Numbered from the stretch's first letter, positions 1 to 8,291 are shown. The stretch: 64,000 nt of DNA from Alistipes montrealensis (GCF_018362775.1 NZ_JAGYXY010000003.1:468846-532845); one strand, 5' to 3'. The notes: a model not told the origin generated them from the sequence alone. Program-made: numbers and translations.

Positions 1-1075
1 CAAGGAAGAACTGTTCCTCTACCTGCTGAACAAACAGGAGGAGAACCAGCTCAACTACGCCGTAGCCGAAAGCAACTCGCGTTCGATCGACGAAGCCTAC
101 GGCAGCAACATCCCCGTTTCGCCCCGTCCGATGATGATCCTGGCCATCGCCCTGATCGTGGGTCTGGCCATTCCGTTCGGCCTGCTCTACCTGATCGGCA
201 TGCTCGACACGACCATCCGCGGACGCAAGGATATCGAGGACAACATCAATGCACCGTTCCTGGGCGACATTCCCTTCTATGAAGGCGACAGCAAGAGCGG
301 AATCGTCGTGCGCGAAACAGGCCGCGACGCCCTGTCGGAGGCATTCCGAATCCTGCGTTCGAACATGACGTTCATGGGCGTTTCGGCAGGAACCGACATT
401 CGCACCATCCTCTTCACCTCGTCGGACCCTCACGCCGGTAAGACCTTCGTGGCGACCAACCTGGCGATGACGCTCGCCATGGCCGGGAAGCGCGTGCTGC
501 TGGTCGACCTCGACCTGCGCCGTCACGCCCTGTCGACCCAGTTGGGACACGGCAAGAGCAAGACCGGCATCACGGGCTACCTCGCAGGCACGATCACCGA
601 TCCGAACAGCATGATCGAAAATACCGGGTTCCACAAGAACCTCGACGTGATATACGCCGGCATTCAGCCGCCCAACCCGACGGAGATGCTGCTTTCGGAG
701 AAACTCGACAAGCTCATCGCCCAAATGCGCGAGCAGTACGACTTCGTCTTCATAGACAGCACGCCCGCCATGTCGGTGGCCGATGCCATCATCACGGACC
801 GGCTCGCAGACCTCTGTATATATATCGTGCGCGAGGGCGTACTCGACCGGCGCCAGTTGCCCGACATCGAGCGCCTCTACCGCGAGAAGAAGCTCCACAA
901 CATGTGCATCGTACTGAACAGCACCCGTGCGCGCCGCCACGGCTACGGATATGGTTACGGGTATGGATACGGTTACGGCTATGGCTACGGCTATGGAGAC
1001 GATTATCAAGAAGTAAGCTACCGCAAGCGCATCAAGCACTTCTTCCGGTCGCTGGGACGTAAAATAAAGAAATAA
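1..1075 (+). CDS. Capsular/exopolysaccharide tyrosine kinase (Wzc/BY-kinase type), C-terminal part
   Basis: The reading frame is open from the window edge, so the N-terminus lies outside; the first ATG at 131 is internal. The visible part begins with the periplasmic sequence typical of Wzc proteins, then a membrane segment (nt about 131-210), then a cytoplasmic BY-kinase domain. That domain has Walker A SSDPHAGKT (nt 419-445), Walker A' VDLDLRR (about nt 502-522) and Walker B FVFIDS (about nt 743-760). BY-kinases autophosphorylate a C-terminal tyrosine cluster and control polymer chain length and export. Here the cluster is a run of nine Gly-Tyr dipeptides followed by two further tyrosines before a basic tail, KKHFF-like and Lys/Arg-rich. 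Family assignment is firm; the polymer is unknown because the upstream genes are missing. Confidence 0.93.
   Translation, partial: KEELFLYLLNKQEENQLNYAVAESNSRSIDEAYGSNIPVSPRPMMILAIALIVGLAIPFGLLYLIGMLDTTIRGRKDIEDNINAPFLGDIPFYEGDSKSGIVVRETGRDALSEAFRILRSNMTFMGVSAGTDIRTILFTSSDPHAGKTFVATNLAMTLAMAGKRVLLVDLDLRRHALSTQLGHGKSKTGITGYLAGTITDPNSMIENTGFHKNLDVIYAGIQPPNPTEMLLSEKLDKLIAQMREQYDFVFIDSTPAMSVADAIITDRLADLCIYIVREGVLDRRQLPDIERLYREKKLHNMCIVLNSTRARRHGYGYGYGYGYGYGYGYGYGDDYQEVSYRKRIKHFFRSLGRKIKK
941..994 (+). repeat. Nine tandem Gly-Tyr codon pairs in the kinase tail
   Basis: Nine consecutive GGN-TAY hexamers encode (Gly-Tyr)9. The third codon positions vary (GGC, GGA, GGT, GGG; TAC, TAT), so this is a protein-level repeat kept by selection more than a fresh DNA duplication, although the hexamer periodicity could still allow length change. 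Confidence 0.9.
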
Positions 1076-1082
1076 GACAGTT

Positions 1083-1472
1083 ATGGCGATTCACGATGCT
1101 ATAATAGCCCTCGATTTCGACGGCACGGTGGTAACGCATGCCTATCCCGAAATCGGGGAGGACGCAGGGGCCGTGCCCGTACTGAAGGAACTGACAGACA
1201 ACGGCTGCAAGTTGATTCTCTACTCGATGCGCCACGGAAAACTACTGGACCAGGCGGTGGAATGGTTCCGCTTGCGGGGCATTCCGCTCTACGCAGTGAA
1301 CGAAAATCCGTCGCAGAAGCGCTGGACCTCCTCGCAGAAGATTCATGCCGACCTCTACATCGACGACTGCAACCTGGGGTGTCCCCTGCGGTTCGTCGAC
1401 GGAGAAAAACGCCCGGTAGCCAACTGGGAACTGATCCGCGAGCAACTCGTCAAAGAGGGATTCCTGGACTGA
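1083..1472 (+). CDS. Small HAD-superfamily hydrolase (BT0820-like)
   Basis: This 129-residue protein starts 7 bp after the kinase stop and is probably co-transcribed with it. Near the N-terminus it has the HAD nucleophile motif LDFDGTVV (residues about 10-17). There follows an alpha/beta region with LILYSMRHG, where HAD motif II is expected, and the acidic motif YIDDCN near residue 97. The length fits the compact, cap-less HAD proteins common in Bacteroidales. A phosphatase activity is likely from the family, but no substrate can be read from the sequence. Linkage to the polysaccharide kinase is positional only. Confidence 0.82.
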   Translation: MAIHDAIIALDFDGTVVTHAYPEIGEDAGAVPVLKELTDNGCKLILYSMRHGKLLDQAVEWFRLRGIPLYAVNENPSQKRWTSSQKIHADLYIDDCNLGCPLRFVDGEKRPVANWELIREQLVKEGFLD

Positions 1473-1512
1473 TGCTTCCAAAACGGGGCGGCCCAACGGC
1501 TCCCCGCCGGAT

Positions 1513-1552
1513 AAAAAAAGGAGCGAGACCGATATGGCCTCGCTTCTTTTTT
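1513..1552. terminator. Bidirectional intrinsic terminator between convergent genes
   Basis: An inverted repeat with arms around GGAGCGAGaCC and GGcCTCGCTTC is flanked by an A-run on the left and a T-run on the right. It can therefore end transcription of the HAD gene (+) and of the nucleotidyltransferase gene (-). Confidence 0.85.
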
Positions 1553-1569
1553 AATTCGCAGAACGGAAT

Positions 1570-2481
1570 TTACGCCCACAAATTCCTGGGATACTTCCCT
1601 TCCGCAATCATCTTCTCGATGGCGGCCATCAGTGCGGGTTTGTCCTCCTTGTAGGTCACGCCGTGCCACTGGGCAGCCGAACGAAGCACACGAAGCGTCG
1701 CCGTACCGTCACCGATCAGTTTGTTGACCATCGTCGGGATGTAGAACTCCGATTTGATGTTATCCTTGTTGGCCTCGAACCAAACCTTGAAGTACTCCTT
1801 CGAGTAGGCGAAGAAATCGGGCGTAAAGCCGAAGAGGTTCATCGAAACGGGGGTATCCTCGGCGAGAGGCTCGTCGGCGCCGTCGTCGTGGAAAACGATC
1901 TTGCCGTCGGGCATACGCTCGATCTGCGTGCGCTCGACCATCGAGGTAAGATCGCCCTTTGCATCGACGCCGCAGACACCGCGCGAAACGGTTCCGTTCT
2001 CCGAAAGGGTCTTGTTCAAATCGTAGGCAACCATGCAGTAGCTGTTCTTGCTGCTGCCGAGCTGTGCGAGGTAGTCACCGATGGTCTTGTAGGCCTCGGC
2101 TCCGTAGAAGTCGTCGGCATTGATCACGGCAAAAGGTTCGTGAACGGCGTCGGCAGCCATCATCACAGCGTGGTTGGTCCCCCACGGCTTCACACGTCCT
2201 TCGGGAACCGAAAGGCCCTCGGGCAGGTAGTCGAGTTCCTGGAAAACGAAATCGACGGCGATGCGGCCGCCGAAGCGGTCGGCCGAGAAGACCTCGCGGA
2301 ACTCCTTCTCGAAGGAGTGGCGGATAACGAATACGACCTTGCCGAAACCGGCGCGGATAGCGTCGTAAACCGAATAATCGATAATCGCCTCGTTGTTGGG
2401 GCCGACTCCGTCCATCTGCTTAAGCGACCCGTAGCGGGAGCCCATGCCCGCAGCGAGTACCAGTAATGTAGGTTTTACCAT
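1570..2481 (-). CDS. Sugar-phosphate nucleotidyltransferase family protein
   Basis: This 303-residue protein has the nucleotidyltransferase signature near its N-terminus, LAAGMGSRYGSLKQ (residues about 9-22). GxGxR and the following Lys bind the nucleotide. Motif NADDFYG (about residue 120) provides the metal-binding acid. The fold is that of NTP_transferase enzymes such as glucose-1-phosphate thymidylyl- or uridylyltransferases. This subfamily is common in Bacteroidetes and its exact sugar is not established. It is a single gene with its own promoter (2521-2552) and shares the terminator at 1513-1552. The opposite-strand frame covering it is a codon-bias shadow. Confidence 0.85.
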   Translation of the reverse strand: MVKPTLLVLAAGMGSRYGSLKQMDGVGPNNEAIIDYSVYDAIRAGFGKVVFVIRHSFEKEFREVFSADRFGGRIAVDFVFQELDYLPEGLSVPEGRVKPWGTNHAVMMAADAVHEPFAVINADDFYGAEAYKTIGDYLAQLGSSKNSYCMVAYDLNKTLSENGTVSRGVCGVDAKGDLTSMVERTQIERMPDGKIVFHDDGADEPLAEDTPVSMNLFGFTPDFFAYSKEYFKVWFEANKDNIKSEFYIPTMVNKLIGDGTATLRVLRSAAQWHGVTYKEDKPALMAAIEKMIAEGKYPRNLWA

Positions 2482-2520
2482 GTTGTTTTTATCTATTATG
2501 ACGTTAGTTCAAAACATCTA

Positions 2521-2552
2521 CAAAGGTAAAAAAATTAAGCGCGCGCCGCAAA
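2521..2552 (-). promoter_or_regulatory. Bacteroidetes sigma-ABfr-type promoter for the nucleotidyltransferase
   Basis: On the reverse strand the -7 box is TACCTTTG (2521-2528) and the -33 TTTG lies at 2549-2552 with a 20-bp spacer, matching the TTTG-N19-21-TAnnTTTG consensus. The start codon lies about 40 bp downstream. Confidence 0.8.
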
Positions 2553-2571
2553 GGATTAATGCATTTTTACC

Positions 2572-2579
2572 TATCTTTG
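2572..2579 (+). promoter_or_regulatory. -7 box for the LytM-like/dxr/rseP operon
   Basis: TATCTTTG matches TAnnTTTG 35 bp before the start codon at 2614. No good -33 TTTG is present, so the call rests on the -7 box and on the divergent position opposite the nucleotidyltransferase promoter. Confidence 0.55.
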
Positions 2580-2613
2580 TAAAATTAACAAAGAGAAATC
2601 GTTCCCGACAGAG

Positions 2614-3480
2614 ATGAAATTTCTGAAATCCATACGGGTATGGTGGCGCAGCATGTTCCGTAAACGCCGCTTCAACATGCTCAACGCCACGGATAACTCC
2701 GAAGAATGGCACATGCACCTCTCCCCGGCGAGCATCTTCGCAGGACTGGTGGCATTCGTGCTGATGCTGTTTATCCTCACACTGTCGCTGGTGGCCTACT
2801 CCCCCGTGCTGGAATTCCTGCCCGGATACCGCACCGAGGCCGACCGTTCGCGCGAAAGCCTCGTGCAGAACATCATCCGGCTCGACTCGATGGAGCGCAT
2901 GATGAACGACATGCTGACCTACAACGAAAACATCGCCCTGATCATGGAGGGGCGCAGTCCCGTGGTACGCGAACTCGCATCGTCGGACTCGTCGCGGATC
3001 AGCAAGGTGCTGGTGATGCCCTCGCACGAGGATTCGCTTCTGAGGGCCCAGATGGAAGGCGAAGGCGAATACGCCATCGCCGGGCAGGGCGGCTCGCGCC
3101 GGAAGGTGCGCGAAGCGATCGAGCTGGTGACGCCCGTCGAAGGGATCATCACCGGCAAATTCGACATCAAACAGGGTAACTTCGGCGTAAAGATCGCCGC
3201 AACGGCAGCCGACCGCATTGCAGCCATCGACAACGGCACGGTGGTCCAGAGCCTCTGGACTCCCGAAACGGGTTACATCGTGGTCCTGCAACATGCCGGA
3301 AACCTGATTTCGATCTACAAAAACCTCTCGCAGTCGCTCGTAACAATAGGACAGACCATTCGCTCGGGCGAACTGATCGGCTACAACGCCGAAGCGGAAA
3401 ACGGCGAGGTCAAACTCTTCGAATTCGAACTCTGGAACAACGGGAAACCCGTGGACCCCGAGGGGTATATCGTCTTCTGA
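2614..3480 (+). CDS. Membrane-anchored degenerate LytM (M23-like) protein
   Basis: This 288-residue protein has a basic N-terminus and one membrane segment (about residues 47-70), then a helical, probably coiled-coil stretch, then a LytM/M23 fold from about residue 170. The fold is recognisable (GIITGKFD, NGTVVQS, GYIVVLQHAG, GELIGYN), but the zinc ligands are gone. The HxxxD site reads NFGVKI, the usual YAH reads YKN, and the final HxH reads FEFEL. It is therefore unlikely to cut peptidoglycan. Degenerate LytM proteins are known in other bacteria as activators of cell-wall amidases; such a role here is inference. It leads a probable operon with dxr and rseP, with an 8-bp gap. Confidence 0.85.
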   Translation: MKFLKSIRVWWRSMFRKRRFNMLNATDNSEEWHMHLSPASIFAGLVAFVLMLFILTLSLVAYSPVLEFLPGYRTEADRSRESLVQNIIRLDSMERMMNDMLTYNENIALIMEGRSPVVRELASSDSSRISKVLVMPSHEDSLLRAQMEGEGEYAIAGQGGSRRKVREAIELVTPVEGIITGKFDIKQGNFGVKIAATAADRIAAIDNGTVVQSLWTPETGYIVVLQHAGNLISIYKNLSQSLVTIGQTIRSGELIGYNAEAENGEVKLFEFELWNNGKPVDPEGYIVF

Positions 3481-3487
3481 TAAACAC

Positions 3488-4639
3488 ATGAAACAACGAC
3501 TTGCCATACTGGGTTCGACCGGCTCGATCGGCGTGCAGACGCTCGACATAGCCCGTGAAAACCCCGACCGGTTCGAAGTCCGCGTCCTCACGGCCAACCG
3601 CAATTGGGAAAGGCTGGCGCAGCAGGCACGGGAATTCGACGCCGACACGGCGGTGATCGCCGACAAGCAATATTACACACGACTGCGCGACGCACTCGCA
3701 GACACCGACACCAAGGTTTACGCCGGGGACGACGCGGTGGCGCAAGTCGCAGCGGGAAGCGGAACCGACGTGGTGGTGAACGCCTTGGTAGGTTACGCCG
3801 GGCTCGCGCCCACGGTGGCGGCCATCGAAGCGGGCAAGAAACTCGCGCTGGCGAACAAGGAGTCGCTCGTAGTGGGCGGCGCCTACGTAATGCCGCTGGC
3901 GCGGGAGCGGAAAGCACCGGTGATTCCGATCGACTCGGAGCATTCGGCGATCTTCCAGTGCCTCGTGGGCGAACGCGCCCCGGTGCGGCGGCTGATCGTC
4001 ACGTGCAGCGGCGGCGCATTCCGCGACCTCAGGGCCGAGGAATTGGCGAACGTCACCGTAGAACAGGCCCTGCGCCATCCCCAGTGGGACATGGGCGCGA
4101 AGATCACGATCGACTCGTCGACGCTCGTCAACAAGGGATTCGAAGTGATCGAGGCTCACTGGCTGTTCGGAACCCCGGCGGACCGGATTTCGGTGCTGCT
4201 CCACCCGCAGTCGATCATCCACTCGATGGTCGAATTCGAGGACGGCGCGATCAAGGCCCAGTTGGGCACGCCCGACATGCGCCTGCCAATCAGTTTCGCA
4301 CTGCTGTTTCCCGACAGGGCGCATCGTCCCGGCGAGCGGTTCAACTTCCTGAACCATCCGCAACTGACGTTCGCCGAAGTGGACCGCGTAAAATACCCGG
4401 CGCTGGAGATCGCCTACGACTGCCTGCGGCGCGGCGGCACGGCGGCCTGCACGATGAACGGCTCGAACGAAGTGGCCGTAGCGGCGTTCCTGGCCCGCAA
4501 ATGCGCATGGCTCGACATCGTGCGCACCATCGAGCACGCCCTGGAACATGCGGCATTCATCCCCTCGCCCACCCTTGCGGACTACGCCGAGGCCAATGCC
4601 GAAGCCCGCGCGCTGGCGGCGAAATTCCTTCACCTGTAA
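3488..4639 (+). CDS. dxr: 1-deoxy-D-xylulose-5-phosphate reductoisomerase
   Basis: At 383 residues this is the normal length. The NADPH-binding loop is LGSTGSIG (residues 8-15). Later come the conserved ANKESLV region, DSEHSAIFQ with metal/substrate residues, the flap SGGAFR, HPQWDMG and VNKGFEVIEA, all hallmark motifs. The enzyme converts DXP to 2-C-methyl-D-erythritol 4-phosphate, the committed step of the non-mevalonate isoprenoid pathway, in the cytoplasm. It lies between the LytM-like gene and rseP with short gaps, an arrangement common in Bacteroidetes. Confidence 0.97.
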   Translation: MKQRLAILGSTGSIGVQTLDIARENPDRFEVRVLTANRNWERLAQQAREFDADTAVIADKQYYTRLRDALADTDTKVYAGDDAVAQVAAGSGTDVVVNALVGYAGLAPTVAAIEAGKKLALANKESLVVGGAYVMPLARERKAPVIPIDSEHSAIFQCLVGERAPVRRLIVTCSGGAFRDLRAEELANVTVEQALRHPQWDMGAKITIDSSTLVNKGFEVIEAHWLFGTPADRISVLLHPQSIIHSMVEFEDGAIKAQLGTPDMRLPISFALLFPDRAHRPGERFNFLNHPQLTFAEVDRVKYPALEIAYDCLRRGGTAACTMNGSNEVAVAAFLARKCAWLDIVRTIEHALEHAAFIPSPTLADYAEANAEARALAAKFLHL

Positions 4640-4651
4640 ACACTTTCCAAA

Positions 4652-5962
4652 ATGGACATTTTAGTAAAAATCATTCAGTTTTTCCTCTGTTTCACCATCC
4701 TCATCGGTATTCACGAGTTGGGACACTTCGTCATGGCACGGGTCTTCAAAATCCGCGTCGAGAAATTCTATATCTTCTTCGACCTGGGATTCTCGCTGTT
4801 CAAATTCCGGCGGGGCGACACCGAATACGGCCTGGGCTGGCTGCCGCTGGGCGGCTACTGCAAGATCGCCGGCATGATCGACGAGTCGATGGACACGGAA
4901 CAGATGAAACAACCCGCCAAACCCGACGAGTTCCGGACCAAACCGGCCTGGCAGCGGTTCCTGGTGATGATCGCCGGCGTGGTGATGAACGTCGTACTGG
5001 CGGTAACGATCTACATCGGTATCTGCTACACGTGGGGCGACACCTACTTCTCGAACGCCGACGCCAAATGGGGCTATAACTTCAACGAGGCCGGGCACAA
5101 ACTCGGATTCCACGACGGGGACCGTTTCGTCTCGATCGACGGCGAAGAGGTGGACGATATCAACAAGATCGTCAATGCCCTGATAATCACCGAAGGCGAC
5201 CGCAGCGTCGTGGTGGAGCGCAACGGACAGCAGGTCGAACTGACCCTTCCGCTCGACGAACTGATCTCGATGCGGCAGCAGAAGGGATACGAAGATTTAA
5301 TCGCACTGCGCAGGCCCTTCACGGTGGACAGCGTGATGTTCGAATCGGCAGCCGCGCTGCACGTGGGCGACGAAATTGTCGGGATCAACGACGTAGAGGG
5401 ACTCGACTTCCCGGCCTACCAGAAATACCTGAAAGCATACGCCGGGGATTCGGTGCTGCTCAAGGTACTGCGCGGAGGCGACGTACTGGAGTTGTCCGTA
5501 CCCTTGTCGGAAGGACGCATCGGCGTCATGACCCAATATCCGTTCGAGGTGCGCACGCAGAAGTACACGTTCTGGGAGTCGATTCCGGCAGGTATCCACA
5601 GGACAGGCAAGGTAATCGCCTCCTACTGGGACCAGCTCAAGATGATCGTGCAGCCCAAAACCAAGATGTACGAGGAACTGGGCGGATTTATCGCCATTGG
5701 CAGCATCTTCCCCTCGACGTGGGACTGGCAGGATTTCTGGATGAAGACCGCCTTCCTGTCGATCATCCTCGCGGTGATGAACATTCTGCCCATTCCGGGA
5801 CTCGACGGCGGACATGCGATCTTTACCTTCTGGGAGATGATTACGGGACGCAAGGTGAGCGACAAAGTGCTGGAAGCCGCGCAGTACGTCGGGCTGATCA
5901 TTATCCTGATGCTGCTGCTCTACGCCAACGGCAACGATATTTACCGGTTCTTCATCAAGTAA
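4652..5962 (+). CDS. rseP: RIP zinc metalloprotease RseP
   Basis: This 436-residue multi-pass membrane protease has the site-2-protease motif HELGH at residues 21-25 in the first membrane segment and the second motif IPGLDGGH near residue 383 in a later membrane segment. Two PDZ-like regions lie between them (HDGDRFVSIDGEEV and HVGDEIVGIND). RseP cleaves membrane-spanning anti-sigma factors and remnant signal peptides. The FecR-like anti-sigma encoded downstream is the kind of substrate known for this family elsewhere, but a link here is inference. It lies 12 bp after dxr. Confidence 0.96.
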   Translation: MDILVKIIQFFLCFTILIGIHELGHFVMARVFKIRVEKFYIFFDLGFSLFKFRRGDTEYGLGWLPLGGYCKIAGMIDESMDTEQMKQPAKPDEFRTKPAWQRFLVMIAGVVMNVVLAVTIYIGICYTWGDTYFSNADAKWGYNFNEAGHKLGFHDGDRFVSIDGEEVDDINKIVNALIITEGDRSVVVERNGQQVELTLPLDELISMRQQKGYEDLIALRRPFTVDSVMFESAAALHVGDEIVGINDVEGLDFPAYQKYLKAYAGDSVLLKVLRGGDVLELSVPLSEGRIGVMTQYPFEVRTQKYTFWESIPAGIHRTGKVIASYWDQLKMIVQPKTKMYEELGGFIAIGSIFPSTWDWQDFWMKTAFLSIILAVMNILPIPGLDGGHAIFTFWEMITGRKVSDKVLEAAQYVGLIIILMLLLYANGNDIYRFFIK

Positions 5963-5974
5963 AACACGCCGGCC

Positions 5975-6148
5975 ATGCTGATGGGGCACGTCCAGGAGAT
6001 GATCCAGCGTCTCGCCGTCAACCGGCGCGAGGCGAAGCCCCGCAGCAAGAAGGAGAAACTGCTCGACCTGCTCGCAGGCGAACGGGACGGTCATCCGACC
6101 ACCCGCCCCGAAACGGACGATACGAACAGGCTGCGCCGCACTTTTTAA
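5975..6148 (+). CDS. Small basic protein of 57 residues, unknown function
   Basis: A short frame starts 12 bp after rseP and ends just before the terminator at 6174. It reads MLMGHVQEMIQRL, then a Lys/Arg-rich stretch (KPRSKKEK), then an acidic/polar tail ending LRRTF. It has no membrane segment or signal. Position inside the operon, before the terminator, supports it being real, and the helical basic N-terminus suggests a soluble protein. I do not recognise it. An alternative start is the second Met at 5981. Confidence 0.5.
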   Translation: MLMGHVQEMIQRLAVNRREAKPRSKKEKLLDLLAGERDGHPTTRPETDDTNRLRRTF

Positions 6149-6173
6149 CGCCGCCGAAAGCACAGGACAACCG

Positions 6174-6207
6174 AAAGGCCCGGATTTTTCGATCCGGGCC
6201 TTTTTTT
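6174..6207 (+). terminator. Intrinsic terminator of the dxr-rseP operon
   Basis: An 11-bp perfect stem (AAGGCCCGGAT with ATCCGGGCCTT) around a short T-rich loop is followed by a run of T. It sits 26 bp after the small basic gene. Confidence 0.9.
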
Positions 6208-6272
6208 ATGACCGCGCCCAACCGCAGGGAATACCCGGCCGGCCGAAGATATTTCGCCGTTTTGTAATTTTT

Positions 6273-6303
6273 TTTGTAATTAAATGAAAAAAAAGTATAT
6301 TTG
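6273..6303 (+). promoter_or_regulatory. Promoter of the ECF sigma/FecR/SusCD operon
   Basis: TTTG at 6273-6276, a 19-bp AT-rich spacer and TATATTTG at 6296-6303 match the primary Bacteroidetes promoter exactly. It lies 38 bp before the first start codon of the sigma gene, so basal expression probably uses the housekeeping sigma factor. Confidence 0.8.
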
Positions 6304-6341
6304 ACCGCAAAGAGACGCTGCGTTCGCAGCCAGGTTAGTGA

Positions 6342-6932
6342 ATGAGAGACGAAGAAACCATGAACAAGGACGGAACATACGAAGGACCGAACGGTTCGGT
6401 ATGCCGGAATACGGGGGGGGGAAATATACCCGAGTTCTTCCGCACCTATTACGCCATGTTCGTCTCCTTTGCCCGCAATTATGTGCAGAGCCGCGAAGTG
6501 TGCGAAGACCTCGTACAGGAGGCTTTCGTAGCGCTGATCGAACAGGGCTGCACCTTTGAAAACGACTACCTCGCCAAAGGGTTTCTCTACAAAACCCTGC
6601 GCAACAAATGCCTCAACCACCTGCGCCATGAGCAGATTCGATGCCGCTATGCGGAGTCGCAGGTCGAGCATTACAAACGCGAATGCCGCGAGAAAAAAAC
6701 CGAAGAATTCTTTATCGACGCCATCGTTCGCGAAGAGTCGTCGCTGATCATCTCGCAGGCGATCGAAAACCTGCCGGCGATGGGTCAGCAGGTGCTCAAC
6801 ATGGCGATAGAAGGCCTCTCCAACCAGGAAATAGCCGATATACTCGGTATCTCGATCAACACCGTGCGCACCCACAAGTCCCGCGCCTACAAAGCCCTGC
6901 GCATCGTGCTTTCGAATCAGTGGATGCTCTAA
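6342..6932 (+). CDS. ECF-type RNA polymerase sigma factor (FecI-like)
   Basis: This 196-residue protein has a sigma-70 region 2 (about residues 30-95, with FVSFARNY and EDLVQEAF) and a region 4 helix-turn-helix near the C-terminus (EGLSNQEIADILGISINTVR). The length fits the ECF class. It is followed by a FecR-type anti-sigma and a SusC with an STN domain, the usual trans-envelope signalling set. The N-terminal extension contains Thr-Gly-Gly-Gly encoded by nine consecutive G (6413-6421), a possible slippage site ahead of region 2. An ATG at 6360 is an alternative start, still upstream of the G tract. A one-base change there would shift the frame from about codon 25. Confidence 0.92.
   Translation: MRDEETMNKDGTYEGPNGSVCRNTGGGNIPEFFRTYYAMFVSFARNYVQSREVCEDLVQEAFVALIEQGCTFENDYLAKGFLYKTLRNKCLNHLRHEQIRCRYAESQVEHYKRECREKKTEEFFIDAIVREESSLIISQAIENLPAMGQQVLNMAIEGLSNQEIADILGISINTVRTHKSRAYKALRIVLSNQWML
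6413..6421 (+). repeat. Homopolymeric G9 tract inside the sigma factor gene
   Basis: Nine consecutive G cover codons 24-27 (ACG GGG GGG GGA). Tracts this long are rare in coding DNA and are typical sites of slipped-strand length change. Confidence 0.9.
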
Positions 6933-7094
6933 GACCCCGCGCGTTCCGGCGATGAAAATACCGCCGCGAGGTTACGGTTTTACACGCTTCTAACTGATGA
7001 TCGGATAACTTTTTACATTTTTTTCGCATCCCGTGTCATCCTTTTCCGCTTCCGAAGTGTTATACTAACAGTGTTAGTCGGGAATATCATATCC

Positions 7095-8264
7095 ATGATC
7101 AAGGCAGGCAGGCTGCTGGGACGTTTCTTTATATCGAAAACGTCCCCGGCGGAGCGTGAACAGCTCAAACTGCGGCTCAAAGAGTGGAAAAAGGAGGACA
7201 AGACGCGCCTTTTCGAAAACATACTCAACGCCGAAGAACTGGAGCGCCGCCGGACGGAACGTGCCGAATGCGACCCCGTGAAGGCCTGGGAGCAGGTTCA
7301 GCGCAAACTGGAGGAACGGAAAGACCGGCAGAGGATGAGGCACTACTCCGCAATGATACAAAGCGCCGCTACCGTCGCGGCGGCAGTGCTGATAGCCGCA
7401 GGAGCGATTTACTACACGCATGTCGGCTGCCAGAAACGGGTGCTGGCGCAGATCGCGCAGATCAAACCCGAAAACACACACGCGGTACTATTCCTCGCCG
7501 ACGGCGAGAGCCTCGACCTGCGGATGAAGGATTCCGTAGCGGTAAAGGCCGATGTGGAGATCGTCGGCGAAAACGCACTCGAATACAAACCCCGCAAACG
7601 ACAGAATCCCAAGGCCGAAGAATACAATACCCTGGTGACGCCCCGCGGCAGCGAATACAGCCTGAAACTGGCTGACGGCACGCAGGTATGGCTCAACGCA
7701 GCCTCGCGCCTGCGGTTTTTCACGGCGAACGACGGTGCGGAACGCCGCGTATGGCTCGAAGGCGAAGCCTATTTCGAAGTGGCGCACGACGCCAAACGGC
7801 CGTTCATCGTCGAGTCGGGCGGGCAGAGCATCCGGGTACTGGGCACGCGGTTCAACGTCAACGGTTACGACGGCGACCGGGCCATTTACACCACACTGGT
7901 CGAGGGTTCGGTGGCGATCACACCGCTTGCAGGCGGCGAGCAGGTGACGCTGCAACCCGGCCAGCAGGCCACATACAGCCGCCGGAACGACGACCAGATA
8001 GCCGTCGCGGCCGTGGATACCTCGCAGGCCACGGCGTGGATGACGGGAACGTTTATTTTCAACCGCGCGTCGATCACGGAGATCATGGAGAGCCTCGCCC
8101 GCTGGTACGATTTCGAATTCGAGGTGTCGCCGCTGCTCGACGGACTGCGCTTCAGCGGCCAGTTCCCGCGGTGCGAAGAACTCGATAAAATACTCACGAT
8201 CATCGCATCGACCGGAACCGGCATGCAGATCGACTACGACGGCAAGCAAATCACGCTGAGATAA
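7095..8264 (+). CDS. FecR-family anti-sigma factor with DUF4974 C-terminus
   Basis: The protein has 389 residues from the ATG at 7095. A GTG at 7071 would add eight residues but lies inside the short inverted repeat CTAACagtGTTAG (7065-7077), so I prefer 7095. It has a charged cytoplasmic N-terminal region of about 90 residues, one membrane segment (about 91-108), then the periplasmic FecR domain (TPRGSEYSLKLADGT, VWLNAASRLRF, VLGTRFNVNGY) and a C-terminal DUF4974 region (about the last 75 residues). FecR proteins hold or activate the ECF sigma factor and receive a signal from the STN domain of a TonB-dependent receptor. The cognate receptor is probably the second SusC (12524-16009). Confidence 0.93.
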   Translation: MIKAGRLLGRFFISKTSPAEREQLKLRLKEWKKEDKTRLFENILNAEELERRRTERAECDPVKAWEQVQRKLEERKDRQRMRHYSAMIQSAATVAAAVLIAAGAIYYTHVGCQKRVLAQIAQIKPENTHAVLFLADGESLDLRMKDSVAVKADVEIVGENALEYKPRKRQNPKAEEYNTLVTPRGSEYSLKLADGTQVWLNAASRLRFFTANDGAERRVWLEGEAYFEVAHDAKRPFIVESGGQSIRVLGTRFNVNGYDGDRAIYTTLVEGSVAITPLAGGEQVTLQPGQQATYSRRNDDQIAVAAVDTSQATAWMTGTFIFNRASITEIMESLARWYDFEFEVSPLLDGLRFSGQFPRCEELDKILTIIASTGTGMQIDYDGKQITLR

Positions 8265-8291
8265 GAAAATACCCTTTTAAACAACTAAATT

